64,000 nucleotides of DNA from Nocardia sp. NRRL S-836 (GTDB taxonomy: Bacteria; Actinomycetota; Actinomycetes; Mycobacteriales; Pseudonocardiaceae): contig NZ_LGDY01000091.1 in the NCBI RefSeq assembly GCF_001279525.1, positions 831,974-895,973 on the forward strand, written 5' to 3'. A program made the position numbers and the translations under genes. Each line of letters begins with the position of its first letter. Position 1 is the first letter of the stretch. This document shows positions 1 to 7,899 of the stretch, in pieces. Below the pieces are notes generated by a model that was not told the DNA's origin, ran no database searches, and worked only from the letters and a program-made list of their open reading frames with translations.

Positions 1-706
1 CACCGCGCGCGGTGACCGTGATCTTCTGGCTCAGGTCGCCGCTGGCCACCGCGGTGGTCACCTGCGCGATGTTGCGGACCTGGTCGGTCAGGTTGCCCGC
101 CATGAAGTTCACCGAGTCGGTGAGGTCGCGCCAGGTGCCCGACACGCCCTGCACGTCGGCCTGGCCGCCGAGTCGTCCCTCGCTGCCGACCTCGCGCGCC
201 ACGCGGGTGACCTCGTCGGCGAACGACGACAGCTGGTCGACCATCGTGTTGACGGTGTTCTTGAGCTCCAGGATCTCGCCGCGCGCGTCGACGTCGATCT
301 TCTGGCTGAGGTCGCCGCGGGCCACCGCCGTCGCCACCTGCGCGATGTCGCGCACCTGGCTGGTCAGGTTGCCCGCCATGGCGTTCACCGAGTCGGTGAG
401 GTCCTTCCAGGTGCCGGACACGCCGGGCACCTCGGCCTGTCCGCCCAGCCGGCCGTCCGTGCCGACCTCACGGGCGACACGGGTCACCTCGGAGGTGAAC
501 AGCGACAGCTGGTCGACCATGCCGTTGAAGACGGTGGCGATCTCACCGAGCAGCCCGTTGGACTCGTCGGGAAGGCGGATGCCGAAGTCGCCGTCGCGCA
601 CCGCTGTCAGTCCGGCGAGCAACTGCCGCAGCTCCGGCAGGTCCGCCGCCTCTCTGGCGCCGTCCTGCCCCTGAGAACGTTCTGCCTGCGAGGTCTTGGT
701 GACCAT
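1..706 (-). CDS. HAMP-repeat sensor protein, N-terminal part (cut by window edge)
   Basis: The first 235 residues of a protein that continues beyond the left edge. ATG is at 706. After a short hydrophilic start (about residues 1-45) the chain consists of HAMP-type helical units: motifs such as [12 protein letters not shown] and [12 protein letters not shown] alternate with [14 protein letters not shown] and [14 protein letters not shown]. The unit is 92 residues long and is copied almost exactly, so the DNA also repeats with a 276-base period (about 63-146 against 339-422). Strings of HAMP domains like this are known at the N-terminus of large cytoplasmic hybrid histidine kinases of actinomycetes, where they usually precede GAF, HisKA and HATPase domains; those would lie outside the window. 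No membrane segment is visible. It is divergent from the RsbW-like gene at 959, which suits a role in stress signalling. The HAMP assignment is firm; the kinase identity is inferred. Confidence 0.8.
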   Translation of the reverse strand, partial: MVTKTSQAERSQGQDGAREAADLPELRQLLAGLTAVRDGDFGIRLPDESNGLLGEIATVFNGMVDQLSLFTSEVTRVAREVGTDGRLGGQAEVPGVSGTWKDLTDSVNAMAGNLTSQVRDIAQVATAVARGDLSQKIDVDARGEILELKNTVNTMVDQLSSFADEVTRVAREVGSEGRLGGQADVQGVSGTWRDLTDSVNFMAGNLTDQVRNIAQVTTAVASGDLSQKITVTARG

Positions 707-958
707 CGGTTCGCTGCCTCCACGGCATGGCGCAATATGCGTGAGAGGAGACACCTGCGGGTTCAAGCGCGCTCCGGTGAACCTGAGCGATCTTACGCGA
801 TCAAGCCTGGGCCGGGATGCCGCGATGGATGGAACCCGCTGGTGCTCAATGCCCTGCCACGGTGGGCAAATCACCTTCGAGTGATGTTCACCGGCGCGGA
901 AAGCCCCTGCGGGCAGCGACGCCGGGTAGCGTGCAAGCCGCGCTGGGGGAGCAGCGCG

Positions 959-1360
959 ATGATGCGGAGGCCGTCTGTGCTCGTTGAAGAAGACTCCAGG
1001 TCGTTGGTCGTCGACCTGTCGATCGAGCCGGACACGAACACGGCGGTGCTGCGGGGCAGCGTCGAGGACGTCCTGCGCGACCTCGGCGAGGACCACCGCT
1101 ACGACGTCCTGCTGGTGATCACCGAGCTGGCCGCCAACGTGCTGGACCACGCCGGGGGCGTCGGCCGGCTGCGCATCTTCCGCAGCCCGGCTCCCTGCCG
1201 CACCTGGGTGGAGGTCGACGACGGGTCGGAGCAGCAGCCGGTGCCGGGGCACTCGCGGCTCGGCAGCGACCGGGGGCGCGGGATGGTGATGGTGAACGGC
1301 ATCTCCCAGGAGTGGGGACCCGGCCGCGGCCCGGCGGCGGCAAGACCGTGCACGCGCTGA
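959..1360 (+). CDS. RsbW-like ATP-binding protein (anti-sigma factor kinase family), C-terminus probably frameshifted
   Basis: A GHKL-type ATPase of the RsbW / HATPase_c_2 family, 133 residues as read. These proteins bind a sigma factor or phosphorylate a STAS antagonist in partner switching. The N-box is clear ([14 protein letters not shown], with the metal-binding Asn) and the G1 box reads SDRGRGM. The ATG at 959 is chosen because a GGGGGAG ribosome site sits about seven bases upstream; ATG 962 is equally in frame. The last residues (after QEWG) do not look like the family. In the next frame, bases about 1324-1416 encode [12 protein letters not shown] and a natural stop at 1416, which is the expected G2 box and final strand. 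One missing base near 1316-1322 would explain this. The STAS gene follows, so the two probably form an antagonist pair. Confidence 0.72.
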   Translation: MMRRPSVLVEEDSRSLVVDLSIEPDTNTAVLRGSVEDVLRDLGEDHRYDVLLVITELAANVLDHAGGVGRLRIFRSPAPCRTWVEVDDGSEQQPVPGHSRLGSDRGRGMVMVNGISQEWGPGRGPAAARPCTR

Positions 1361-1470
1361 TCTCCTGCGGTGCCGAAGACCGTTGCGGCGACGAGATGCC
1401 CGCCGCCGACAGCTGACCTATGGTCGTCCCGACCGCCCGACGACTGCGCGTGCACGGGAAAGGACGCGTC

Positions 1471-1881
1471 GTGACGAGGACCGAGCTGGACGACGAACTG
1501 CCGTTGCTGTCCGTGCGCACCCACGACTGCGACGGGGTGGCGGTGACCGAGGTGAGCGGCGAGGTGGACAACTCGGCCCACCTTGTGCTGGACGAGATCC
1601 GTGCACAGCTGAGCTCGCAGCCCGCGGCGCTGGTGCTCGACCTGCGCGCGGTGACCTACTTCGGGTCCTCCGGTCTCATGGCACTCGTCAGCAGCCATCA
1701 GCAGGCCGAGCGGGCAGAGGCCAGGCTGCTGGTCGTCGCCGACCAGCGCTCGGTGCTGAGGCCGCTCGCGGTGACCCAGGTCGACCAGCTGGTCGAGGTG
1801 CACCCGGACGTGGCCACCGCGGTCGCCGCGGCGGGCCGTGCCGCGGTGCCCGCGCCCAGGTCGGGTACCGCCGACAACTGA
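1471..1881 (+). CDS. STAS-domain anti-sigma factor antagonist (RsbV-like)
   Basis: A 136-residue single STAS domain. The core strand and phospho-site loop read VLDLRAVTYFGSSGLMAL; the serine of the SSG motif is the expected phosphorylation site that toggles binding to an RsbW-type kinase. The GTG at 1471 is preferred over the upstream ATG at 1420 because GGGAAAGGA lies six bases before it and the extra N-terminal residues would be basic and unlike the family. The gene lies directly downstream of the RsbW-like gene whose natural stop would be at 1416, so the two were probably co-transcribed as an antagonist/anti-sigma pair. The C-terminal 25 residues are Ala/Val/Pro-rich and do not belong to the fold. 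The target sigma factor is not encoded in the window. Confidence 0.85.
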   Translation: MTRTELDDELPLLSVRTHDCDGVAVTEVSGEVDNSAHLVLDEIRAQLSSQPAALVLDLRAVTYFGSSGLMALVSSHQQAERAEARLLVVADQRSVLRPLAVTQVDQLVEVHPDVATAVAAAGRAAVPAPRSGTADN

Positions 1882-1921
1882 CGTGGTGCTCGGGCGCCCG
1901 CGCGAGTGGTGCCGAGCGGTG

Positions 1922-2668
1922 TCAGGACGAGCAGTCGCAGCGGTACCGCTCGGCGGCGGCGAGCCGGTCGATCACGTCGTGCGCGGGCACCGGTTCGAGA
2001 CCGCCGGGCGTCACGCGCTCGAAGCGGTCACCGCTGCCGGCAGCGGAACCCGGCGTCCACACGAACACCTCGATCTCGCGGTCCGGGTGTTCGGCGGTCA
2101 GCCGTGCGGCGACCGCGTCACCCGCCTCGGCGGTGTCCACGCCGCCTTCCGGTGACCGGGCGGCGACGATCGCGACGAGGTGGGCGTCGTCCTCCCGCCA
2201 CACGTGCAGCGCGCGCGGGTCGTGGCCTTGGCCGTGGGAGAACGTCCACAGTGGCTCGTCGCGGATCAGCTCGGCGGCCGTTCTGCCCGGCAGGACACGG
2301 GTTCCGCTGGTGCCACGCGCGCACCGCAGCCGTGCGAGCTGGTGCAGCAACGCCTGGCGGACGGGCTCGACGTCGGCGACGAGCCCGGCGAGCTCGTCCA
2401 GCCCCGCGGCCTCCGGGTGGTCGAGCTGCCACTGCCGCAGCTGCCGCGCCATCGCCGCCTGACCGGCACCGGCGTCGTGGTACTCGTCCTCCAGCCGGTC
2501 GCACCACGAGCTGTCGGCCTGCTCCGGCGTCATCGCGGCCAGCTCCCGGATCAGGGCACGCGCTTCGCCGACCTCGGTGCGCAACGCCGCCAACGCGATC
2601 GGCAGCATCTCGATGCCCAGTTCCGACGGCTCCCCGGCGACCGGCTGTTCGTCTTCCACTCCCGGCAC
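1922..2668 (-). CDS. Conserved-looking hypothetical protein
   Basis: A soluble protein of about 248 residues that I do not recognise. The N-terminal half is helical and acidic (for example ALRTEVGEARALIRELAAM and CDRLEDEYHDAGAGQAAMA). The C-terminal half alternates beta strands and turns (ALHVWREDDAHLVAIVAAR, REIEVFVWTP). No signal peptide, membrane segment or catalytic motif is obvious. Codon bias at the third position supports coding through the whole stretch. The start is uncertain: GTG 2668, GTG 2683 and GTG 2659 are all in frame and none has a good ribosome site, whereas a good AGGAGGG at about 2707-2713 faces a different frame. It converges on the STAS gene (41 bases apart) and is divergent from the threonylcarbamoyl-AMP synthase gene. 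Confidence 0.6.
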   Translation of the reverse strand: MPGVEDEQPVAGEPSELGIEMLPIALAALRTEVGEARALIRELAAMTPEQADSSWCDRLEDEYHDAGAGQAAMARQLRQWQLDHPEAAGLDELAGLVADVEPVRQALLHQLARLRCARGTSGTRVLPGRTAAELIRDEPLWTFSHGQGHDPRALHVWREDDAHLVAIVAARSPEGGVDTAEAGDAVAARLTAEHPDREIEVFVWTPGSAAGSGDRFERVTPGGLEPVPAHDVIDRLAAAERYRCDCSS

Positions 2669-2790
2669 GATACGAACGCGCACGGCACCACGACATGCCC
2701 GACACCCTCCTGACCTCGCAAGTTCGTCAGTCCGTGCGACGTGGCGAGTTCGCACGGTGGCCGTGCGCCGCCCGAAAGAGTGCATCGGAC

Positions 2791-2855
2791 GGTGGTTGAA
2801 CGACCACCTCGCGGGAATTCCCGGCTCGTCTTTCCCTGACCGCGGGAACGACGAG
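2791..2855. promoter_or_regulatory. Cluster of inverted repeats in the 355-base divergent intergenic region
   Basis: The gap between the hypothetical gene (minus) and sua5 (plus), 2669-3023, contains no gene that I can support. It holds three adjacent dyads: GGTGGT/ACCACC around a six-base spacer (2791-2808); the 12-base palindrome CGGGAATTCCCG (2812-2823); and a stem-loop (2825-2855) whose arms CTCGTC-TTCCC and GGGAA-GACGAG pair over 11 bases with one mismatch around a seven-base loop. No T-run follows, so an operator or leader structure is as likely as a terminator. Function is inferred only. Confidence 0.35.
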
Positions 2856-3023
2856 GAAGACCTGTGACGGGGGACCCGTGAGGAGCTGTCCCGTTGGGCG
2901 CCGGTGGACGGGGGCGTCGAACGGTTGACGCGGCGGGGGCGTGGACGATCGGCCGCGCCCCTGTCATCACCGGTGGCGGAGCCGCCCGAACGTGGCGCGG
3001 GCGCCGGTGAGAGGATCGCTCGG

Positions 3024-4019
3024 GTGTCGGAGAGAACCAGTGACACCGAGAAGGCGGCCGGCGTGCTCCGCGCCGGAGGCTTGGTGGCCATGCCAACGGA
3101 GACCGTGTACGGCCTGGGCGCGAACGCCGAGGACCCGGTTGCGGTGGCGCGGGTGTTCGAGGTCAAGGGCCGCCCGCCCTCGCACCCGCTGATCGTCCAC
3201 ATCGGCAGCGCGGACCAGCTGGACGACTGGGCGGCGGACGTGCCGGACTCCGCGCGCCTGCTGGCCGGACGCTTCTGGCCGGGACCGCTGACGCTGGTCC
3301 TGCGGCGTGGCCCGCGGGTGCCGCTGGAGGCGACCGGTGGCCTGGAGACGGTGGCGCTGCGCGTGCCCGCCCACCCCGTGGCGCTCGCGCTGCTCTCGGC
3401 GTTCGGCGGCGGTGTGGCGGCCCCGTCGGCCAACCGGTTCGGCTCGGTCAGTCCCACCACGGCCGACCACGTGCGCGCGGAGCTCGGCGACGCCGTCGAC
3501 CTCGTGCTGGACGGCGGGCCCTGCCGGGTCGGTGTCGAGTCGACCATTGTGGACGCCACGGCCGACGTCCCGAGTGTGCTGCGGCCCGGTGGTGTGACGA
3601 GGGAGGACCTCGAACAGGCGCTGGGCTTCCCGTTGGCGGTCCACGCGACGAGCCGCGTCCGCGTGCCCGGCCAGCACCCCTCGCACTACGCGCCGCGGGC
3701 ACGGGTCGTGCTGGTCGAGCCGGAGAAGGTCGTGGTCGAGGCGGAGCTCGCGCAGGGGCTGGGGCAGCGGGTGGGCGTGCTGTTGCCGCCTTCTTTCGGC
3801 GATGCCGAGGTGAACGCGCACGCCGTCGTGCGGCTCCCCGGCTCGGCCGCCGCGTACGCGCGTGGGCTCTACGGGTTCCTGCGCGAGCTGGACGAACGCG
3901 GGTGCGACCTCGTCGTCGCGTCCCTGCCCGAGGAGACCGGCCTGGGTCTCGCGATCGCGAACCGGTTGAACCGGGCCGCGGGACCCCGGCCGGGTGACGG
4001 ACCTCCGGTGGGTGGCTGA
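3024..4019 (+). CDS. L-threonylcarbamoyladenylate synthase, Sua5 type
   Basis: Makes threonylcarbamoyl-AMP from threonine, bicarbonate and ATP for t6A37 modification of ANN-decoding tRNAs. At 331 residues it is the long Sua5 form rather than the short YrdC form. The N-terminal YrdC domain (about 1-200) shows the signature PTETVYGLGANA, the basic substrate motif KGRPPSHPLIVH, GRFWPGPLTLVL, and the conserved APSANRFG and VESTIVD loops. The linker SHYAPRA marks the start of the Sua5 C-terminal domain (about 225-331), which ends with GLAIANRLNRAA. GTG 3024 is chosen because GAGAGGA sits about eight bases upstream. The gene converges on the carbonic anhydrase gene with only seven bases between the stop codons. 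Clear family member; standard housekeeping role. Confidence 0.93.
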   Translation: MSERTSDTEKAAGVLRAGGLVAMPTETVYGLGANAEDPVAVARVFEVKGRPPSHPLIVHIGSADQLDDWAADVPDSARLLAGRFWPGPLTLVLRRGPRVPLEATGGLETVALRVPAHPVALALLSAFGGGVAAPSANRFGSVSPTTADHVRAELGDAVDLVLDGGPCRVGVESTIVDATADVPSVLRPGGVTREDLEQALGFPLAVHATSRVRVPGQHPSHYAPRARVVLVEPEKVVVEAELAQGLGQRVGVLLPPSFGDAEVNAHAVVRLPGSAAAYARGLYGFLRELDERGCDLVVASLPEETGLGLAIANRLNRAAGPRPGDGPPVGG

Positions 4020-4026
4020 GCGGCGG

Positions 4027-4665
4027 TCAGGCCGACGGGACGGGAACGTCGAGACCGCGGGCCGCGACGAGGCGGGCGCTGCCGTCGGCGAGCCGGTAGC
4101 AGAGGCCGACGACGGCCGCCTTGCCCGCGGCCACCCGGTCGGCGAGCAGGCGGGAGCGCTCCAGCAGCAGGTCGACGGTGCGGCTGACGTGCTCGGCGAG
4201 GATCTCCTCCGCCTGCACACGCCCGGCGGCCCGCGCGGCCAGCACGCTGGGCGTCACGCGCTCGACGACGTCCCTGATGTACCCGCCGGGCACCGCGCCG
4301 TCCTCCAGCACCGCGCACGCGGCGGCGACCGCGCCGCACGCGTCGTGACCGAGGACGACGACCAGGGGGCAGTCCAGCACGTCCGTGCCGTACTCGACGC
4401 TGCCCAGGACCTCCGCGCCGACGACGTGGCCCGCCGTGCGCACCACGAACAGGTCGCCCAGGCCGCGGTCAAAGATGATCTCGGCGGCCAGCCGTGAGTC
4501 GGAACAGCCGAAGAGGACGGCGAACGGGCGCTGCGCCGGTGCGATCTCGGCGCGGCGGGTCGCGTCCTGGTTCGGGTGCTCCGGCTCACCGGCGACGAAG
4601 CGCTGGTTGCCGGAGAGCAGCAGCTCGAAGGCTTCCTGGGGGGACGGGGAAGTCAGCTCGGCCAT
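4027..4665 (-). CDS. Beta-class carbonic anhydrase
   Basis: Interconverts CO2 and bicarbonate; cytoplasmic, 212 residues. The zinc ligands and catalytic dyad are visible: Cys-Ser-Asp-Ser-Arg in LFGCSDSR, and the distal His and Cys in VVVLGHDACGAV. The intervening VVRTAGHVV and SVEYGTDVL segments are typical of the family. ATG 4665 is preferred; an in-frame GTG at 4671 is two codons upstream. Its product bicarbonate is also a substrate of the convergent Sua5 enzyme, but the arrangement is convergent, so co-regulation is not implied. I see no signal peptide and no SulP fusion. Confidence 0.92.
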   Translation of the reverse strand: MAELTSPSPQEAFELLLSGNQRFVAGEPEHPNQDATRRAEIAPAQRPFAVLFGCSDSRLAAEIIFDRGLGDLFVVRTAGHVVGAEVLGSVEYGTDVLDCPLVVVLGHDACGAVAAACAVLEDGAVPGGYIRDVVERVTPSVLAARAAGRVQAEEILAEHVSRTVDLLLERSRLLADRVAAGKAAVVGLCYRLADGSARLVAARGLDVPVPSA

Positions 4666-4799
4666 GATCACAGCCTAGGTCACGCACCGGGTGCCGCGCT
4701 GCCCGTGCGGCCGCGTGGTTGCGTCACACCGACGCCGGACGCTGCTCCGCCCGGCCGCGCCCCACGCCGGCCGCGGGAGAAGGTGGCAGGATCGTCCCG

Positions 4800-5600
4800 G
4801 TGGACGTGGTCAGCAGGAACAACGTGGTCGTGACCGGCGACGAGGCGGGGCAGCCGGTCCTGCTCGCGCACGGTTTCGGCTGCGACCAGCACCTGTGGCG
4901 GCTGGTGGTGCCCCCGCTGGCGGCGAGACACCGGGTGGTGCTGTTCGACCACGTCGGCGCCGGCCGGTCCGACCTGTCCGCCTGGACGCCCGAGCGCTAC
5001 GGCAGCCTCGACGGGTATGCCGACGACGTGCTGGGGATCTGCCGTGAGCTGGACCTGCGCGACGTGGTGCTGGTCGGTCACTCGGTCAGCGCGATGATCG
5101 CCGTGCTCGCGGCGAACGCGGAGCCGGAGCGGTTCGCGAAGCTGGTGCTGCTGACCCCGTCACCGTGCTATGTGGACGAAGAGGGCTACCGGGGCGGGTT
5201 CAGCCGTGCGGACATCGACGAGCTGCTGGGTGCGCTGGAGTCGAACTACCTCGGCTGGTCGGCGGCGATGGCGCCGGTGATCATGGACAACCCCGACCGG
5301 CCGGAGCTGGGCGACGAGCTGACCAACAGCTTCTGCCGCACCGACCCGGTGATCGCGCGGGCGTTCGCCAGGACCACGTTCCTGTCCGACAACCGGGCGG
5401 ACCTGGCGAAGGTCTGCGTGCCCACGCTGGTCGTCCAGTGCGCCCGGGACGCGATCGCGCCACGCGAGGTCGGCCGGTTCGTGCACGAGCAGGTGCGCGG
5501 CAGCGAGCTGGTGACGCTGGACGCGGTCGGGCACTGCCCGCAGCTCAGCGCACCCCGGGCGACGGCGGAGGCGATCATGCGGTTCGTGAGCGGGCGGTGA
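4800..5600 (+). CDS. rsbQ: RsbQ-like alpha/beta hydrolase
   Basis: A 266-residue alpha/beta hydrolase closely matching Bacillus RsbQ, the partner that the PAS phosphatase RsbP needs to sense energy stress. The nucleophile elbow is VGHSVSAMIAV (the SVSA form is characteristic of RsbQ), the acid lies in CARDAIAP, and the histidine in AVGHCPQLSAP. The oxyanion segment is HGFGCDQHLWR. GTG 4800 gives a start like that of the family (VDVVSRNNVVVTG) with a GGCAGGA ribosome site; the frame is open further upstream but codes for an unlikely Arg/Pro-rich stretch. Its TGA overlaps the ATG of the downstream rsbP-like gene, implying translational coupling and a functional pair. In Bacillus the order rsbQ-rsbP is the same; here an rsbV-like gene is added. 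Confidence 0.88.
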   Translation: MDVVSRNNVVVTGDEAGQPVLLAHGFGCDQHLWRLVVPPLAARHRVVLFDHVGAGRSDLSAWTPERYGSLDGYADDVLGICRELDLRDVVLVGHSVSAMIAVLAANAEPERFAKLVLLTPSPCYVDEEGYRGGFSRADIDELLGALESNYLGWSAAMAPVIMDNPDRPELGDELTNSFCRTDPVIARAFARTTFLSDNRADLAKVCVPTLVVQCARDAIAPREVGRFVHEQVRGSELVTLDAVGHCPQLSAPRATAEAIMRFVSGR

Positions 5601-6841
5601 TGTGCGCGGCGGGCGACCTGCCCGAGTCGGCGGCGGGTGGTCACGGCGGCACCGACCCCGCGTTCTCGGCCCTGCTGGAGGACAGCGCGGAGGACCTCTA
5701 CGACAACGCGCCGTGCGGGTACGTGTCGACGTTGCTCGACGGGACCATCGCGAAGATCAACGCGACACTGCTGCGCTGGCTCGGCCGTGACCGGGACGCG
5801 GTGGTGGGCCGGATGAGCTTCCCCGACCTGCTCACCGTCGGCGGCCGGATGTACTACGAGACGCACTTCGCGCCGTTGCTGCACATGCAGGGCGAGCTCG
5901 GCGGCGTCGCCTTGGAGCTGAAGGCGGCCGACGGCACCCGCTTGCCGGTGCTGCTGACCTCGACCGTCAAGACCGGCGCCGACGGCCAGGCGCAGCTCAT
6001 CCGCATCTCGGTGTTCGACGCGCGTGACCGGCGCAGGTACGAGCAGGAGCTGCTGCGCGCCCGCGAGCAGGCCGAGCGCGAACGGGACCGGGTGCAGCAG
6101 CTCGCCAGGACGCTGCAGCAGACCCTGCTGCCGCCGGCCCTGCCCGCCGTGCCCGGCATGGACGTCGCCGCCTACTACCACCCGGCGTCGCTCGACCAGG
6201 TCGGTGGCGACTTCTACGACCTGTTCCCGCTGTCCGGCGACACGTGGGGGTTCTTCCTCGGCGACGTGTCCGGCAAGGGCGAGAACGCCGCCGTCGTGAC
6301 GTCGCTGATCCGGTACACGCTGCGCGGCGCCGCGGTCTACGACCCGGACCCCACCAGCGTGCTCGGGCACCTGAACACCGTGCTCTACCAGGCTTACCAG
6401 GGCGAGTTCCCGCGGTTCTGCACGGTCGTCTACGGCAGCATCCGCCTCGACGGCGACGGCGCCGTGATGACCCTGGCCGGCGGCGGGCACACGCCGGCGT
6501 TGATCTTCCGGGCCGGCGGCACCTCGTCGTTGCTGCACCTGCACGGCGGGCAGCTCGTCGGCGCGTTGCCGCAGGCGCGCTTCGTCGCCGGCGAGGTCCG
6601 CCTCGGGCCGGGTGACGCGGTCCTGCTCTACACCGACGGCCTGACCGAGGCGCGGACCGGCGTGGACGCCTGGTACAGCGAGGAGGACCTCAGGGAGGAC
6701 CTGGCCGGCCTGGCACCGGCCACCGCCTCCGCCGTGATCGGCGCCGTGTCCGAGCTGCTGGACCGCCTCGGTGACGGTGTCGAGGACGACACCGCCCTGC
6801 TGGCGCTGAGCGTGCGGCCGCCGGAAGGCCGCGGGACGTGA
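5600..6841 (+). CDS. rsbP: RsbP-like PAS-domain PP2C serine phosphatase
   Basis: A 413-residue PPM/PP2C (SpoIIE-type) phosphatase with an N-terminal PAS domain. PAS spans about residues 25-145 (DLYDNAPCGYVST, then KINATLLRWLG). A short coiled coil follows (about 146-185, ending LQQTLLPPALP), then the phosphatase domain with the metal-binding motifs VGGDFYD, GDVSGKG, LYTDGLTEAR and VEDDTALLAL. It would dephosphorylate an RsbV-type STAS protein and so release a sigma factor. The start ATG overlaps the rsbQ stop as TGATG, and the gene ends in a four-base overlap with the STAS gene. This exact order (RsbQ, PAS-PP2C, STAS) makes the energy-stress input of partner switching the likely role; the ligand sensed is unknown. 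Confidence 0.9.
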   Translation: MCAAGDLPESAAGGHGGTDPAFSALLEDSAEDLYDNAPCGYVSTLLDGTIAKINATLLRWLGRDRDAVVGRMSFPDLLTVGGRMYYETHFAPLLHMQGELGGVALELKAADGTRLPVLLTSTVKTGADGQAQLIRISVFDARDRRRYEQELLRAREQAERERDRVQQLARTLQQTLLPPALPAVPGMDVAAYYHPASLDQVGGDFYDLFPLSGDTWGFFLGDVSGKGENAAVVTSLIRYTLRGAAVYDPDPTSVLGHLNTVLYQAYQGEFPRFCTVVYGSIRLDGDGAVMTLAGGGHTPALIFRAGGTSSLLHLHGGQLVGALPQARFVAGEVRLGPGDAVLLYTDGLTEARTGVDAWYSEEDLREDLAGLAPATASAVIGAVSELLDRLGDGVEDDTALLALSVRPPEGRGT

Positions 6842-7209
6842 GCGACGACCTCTTCTCGGTGACCGTTGCACCCACCGCTGCCGGGCAGGTGCTGACGATC
6901 AGGGGAGATCTCGACGCGCACACCGCGCCCGAGGTCCTGCGCGCGATCAACGCTCTCACCCCGGCAGCGGGGCAGCTGCTGGTCGTGGACCTGGGCGAGC
7001 TGCGGTTCTGCGACTCCAGCGGCATCTCGGCGTTCATCGCCGCGCGCAACCTGGTCGTCGCCGCGCAGGCGGAGATCGCCCTGGCCGGTGTGCCGCGTCA
7101 GATCCAGCGGGTGCTCCGCATGATCGGCCTGGACGGGCTGTTCACGTTCCGGCCGAGCGCCGAGGACGCGGTGGCGGCGCACCGCGCCGATCAGGACGGC
7201 GGCCGCTGA
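6838..7209 (+). CDS. STAS anti-sigma factor antagonist (RsbV-like), probable RsbP substrate
   Basis: A 123-residue STAS protein beginning at GTG 6838, which overlaps the phosphatase stop (GTGA). The core reads QLLVVDLGELRFCDSSGISAFIAA; the second serine of DSSG is the expected phospho-acceptor. Being translationally coupled to the PAS-phosphatase, it is the obvious substrate. It is distinct from the STAS protein at 1471. It converges on the RsbW-like gene at 7228-7659, separated by 18 bases, so kinase and antagonist sit end to end on opposite strands. The last 15 residues (AAHRADQDGGR) are outside the fold. Confidence 0.9.
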   Translation: MSDDLFSVTVAPTAAGQVLTIRGDLDAHTAPEVLRAINALTPAAGQLLVVDLGELRFCDSSGISAFIAARNLVVAAQAEIALAGVPRQIQRVLRMIGLDGLFTFRPSAEDAVAAHRADQDGGR

Positions 7210-7227
7210 GTCCGCCCGCCGCGGTCG

Positions 7228-7659
7228 TCAGGGCGTGGCCGTGCACCGCATGACCGCCCACACGGACTTGCCCACCGCGCGGCGGACCGTGCCCCACTGC
7301 TCGGACAGCTGGTCCACGAGCACCAGGCCGCGGCTGCGCACGGACTCGGTCGAGGACGGCTTGAGCTGGGGCAGGTCCGGGGACGCGTCCTCGGCGACGA
7401 TGCTGACGACACAGGGTTCCGCTGACATGCGGAGCTTCAGCCGTGCCGGGAACAGTGCGTGGTCGAACACGTTGGCCGCGAGCTCGGTGACCACCAGGAG
7501 CACGTCGACGAGATCGTCCTCCACCAGGTCGGAGAGCAACGACTCGGCCCACCTGCGCACCTTGGCGGTGTCCGGAACAGCACGGACGAGTTCCAGCGTG
7601 CGCCACCCGTCAGCAGTGTTCCCTTCGGCCGGTACCCGGCCTCGTTCTGCTGGCTTCAC
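7228..7659 (-). CDS. RsbW-like ATP-binding protein (anti-sigma factor kinase family)
   Basis: A 143-residue HATPase_c_2 protein. The N-box is VVTELAANVFDHA and the final strand GKSVWAVMRC carries the expected GK(S/T)V element. The G1 region reads VRSRGLVLVDQL; the usual Asp before Gly is not obvious, so ATP binding or kinase activity may be altered. GTG 7659 is chosen as the first plausible start; the frame is open upstream for hundreds of codons but that stretch has no coding character and contains a divergent promoter region. It is the natural partner for the convergent STAS gene at 6838. The upstream gap (7660-7899) contains the palindrome GAGGTACCTC at 7666-7675, a possible operator. Confidence 0.82.
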   Translation of the reverse strand: MKPAERGRVPAEGNTADGWRTLELVRAVPDTAKVRRWAESLLSDLVEDDLVDVLLVVTELAANVFDHALFPARLKLRMSAEPCVVSIVAEDASPDLPQLKPSSTESVRSRGLVLVDQLSEQWGTVRRAVGKSVWAVMRCTATP

Positions 7660-7899
7660 ACCACTTGAGGTACCTCGGTGGAACCACGCGAAACCCGACG
7701 GTAGCCAAGGGCAGGGCATGGTGCCCGTGTGTCGGCCGCCCCCACGCGTGAGCCGGGCCCCGGGATGGCGGACGTCACACCGCCCGTGCGACCGGCCCGA
7801 AAATATTCCCGATCTCGCGATCGATCCCACCCTGTGGCCACCGCAGCACGGTGCGCGGCAACGCGGCCAGACTGCGGGGACCCGACGAGAGGGGGATCG

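Noticed and set aside
12..674. A plus-strand open frame over the HAMP-repeat gene.
   Set aside because: Its repeats are only the mirror of the HAMP-coding repeats on the minus strand, which give canonical HAMP motifs.
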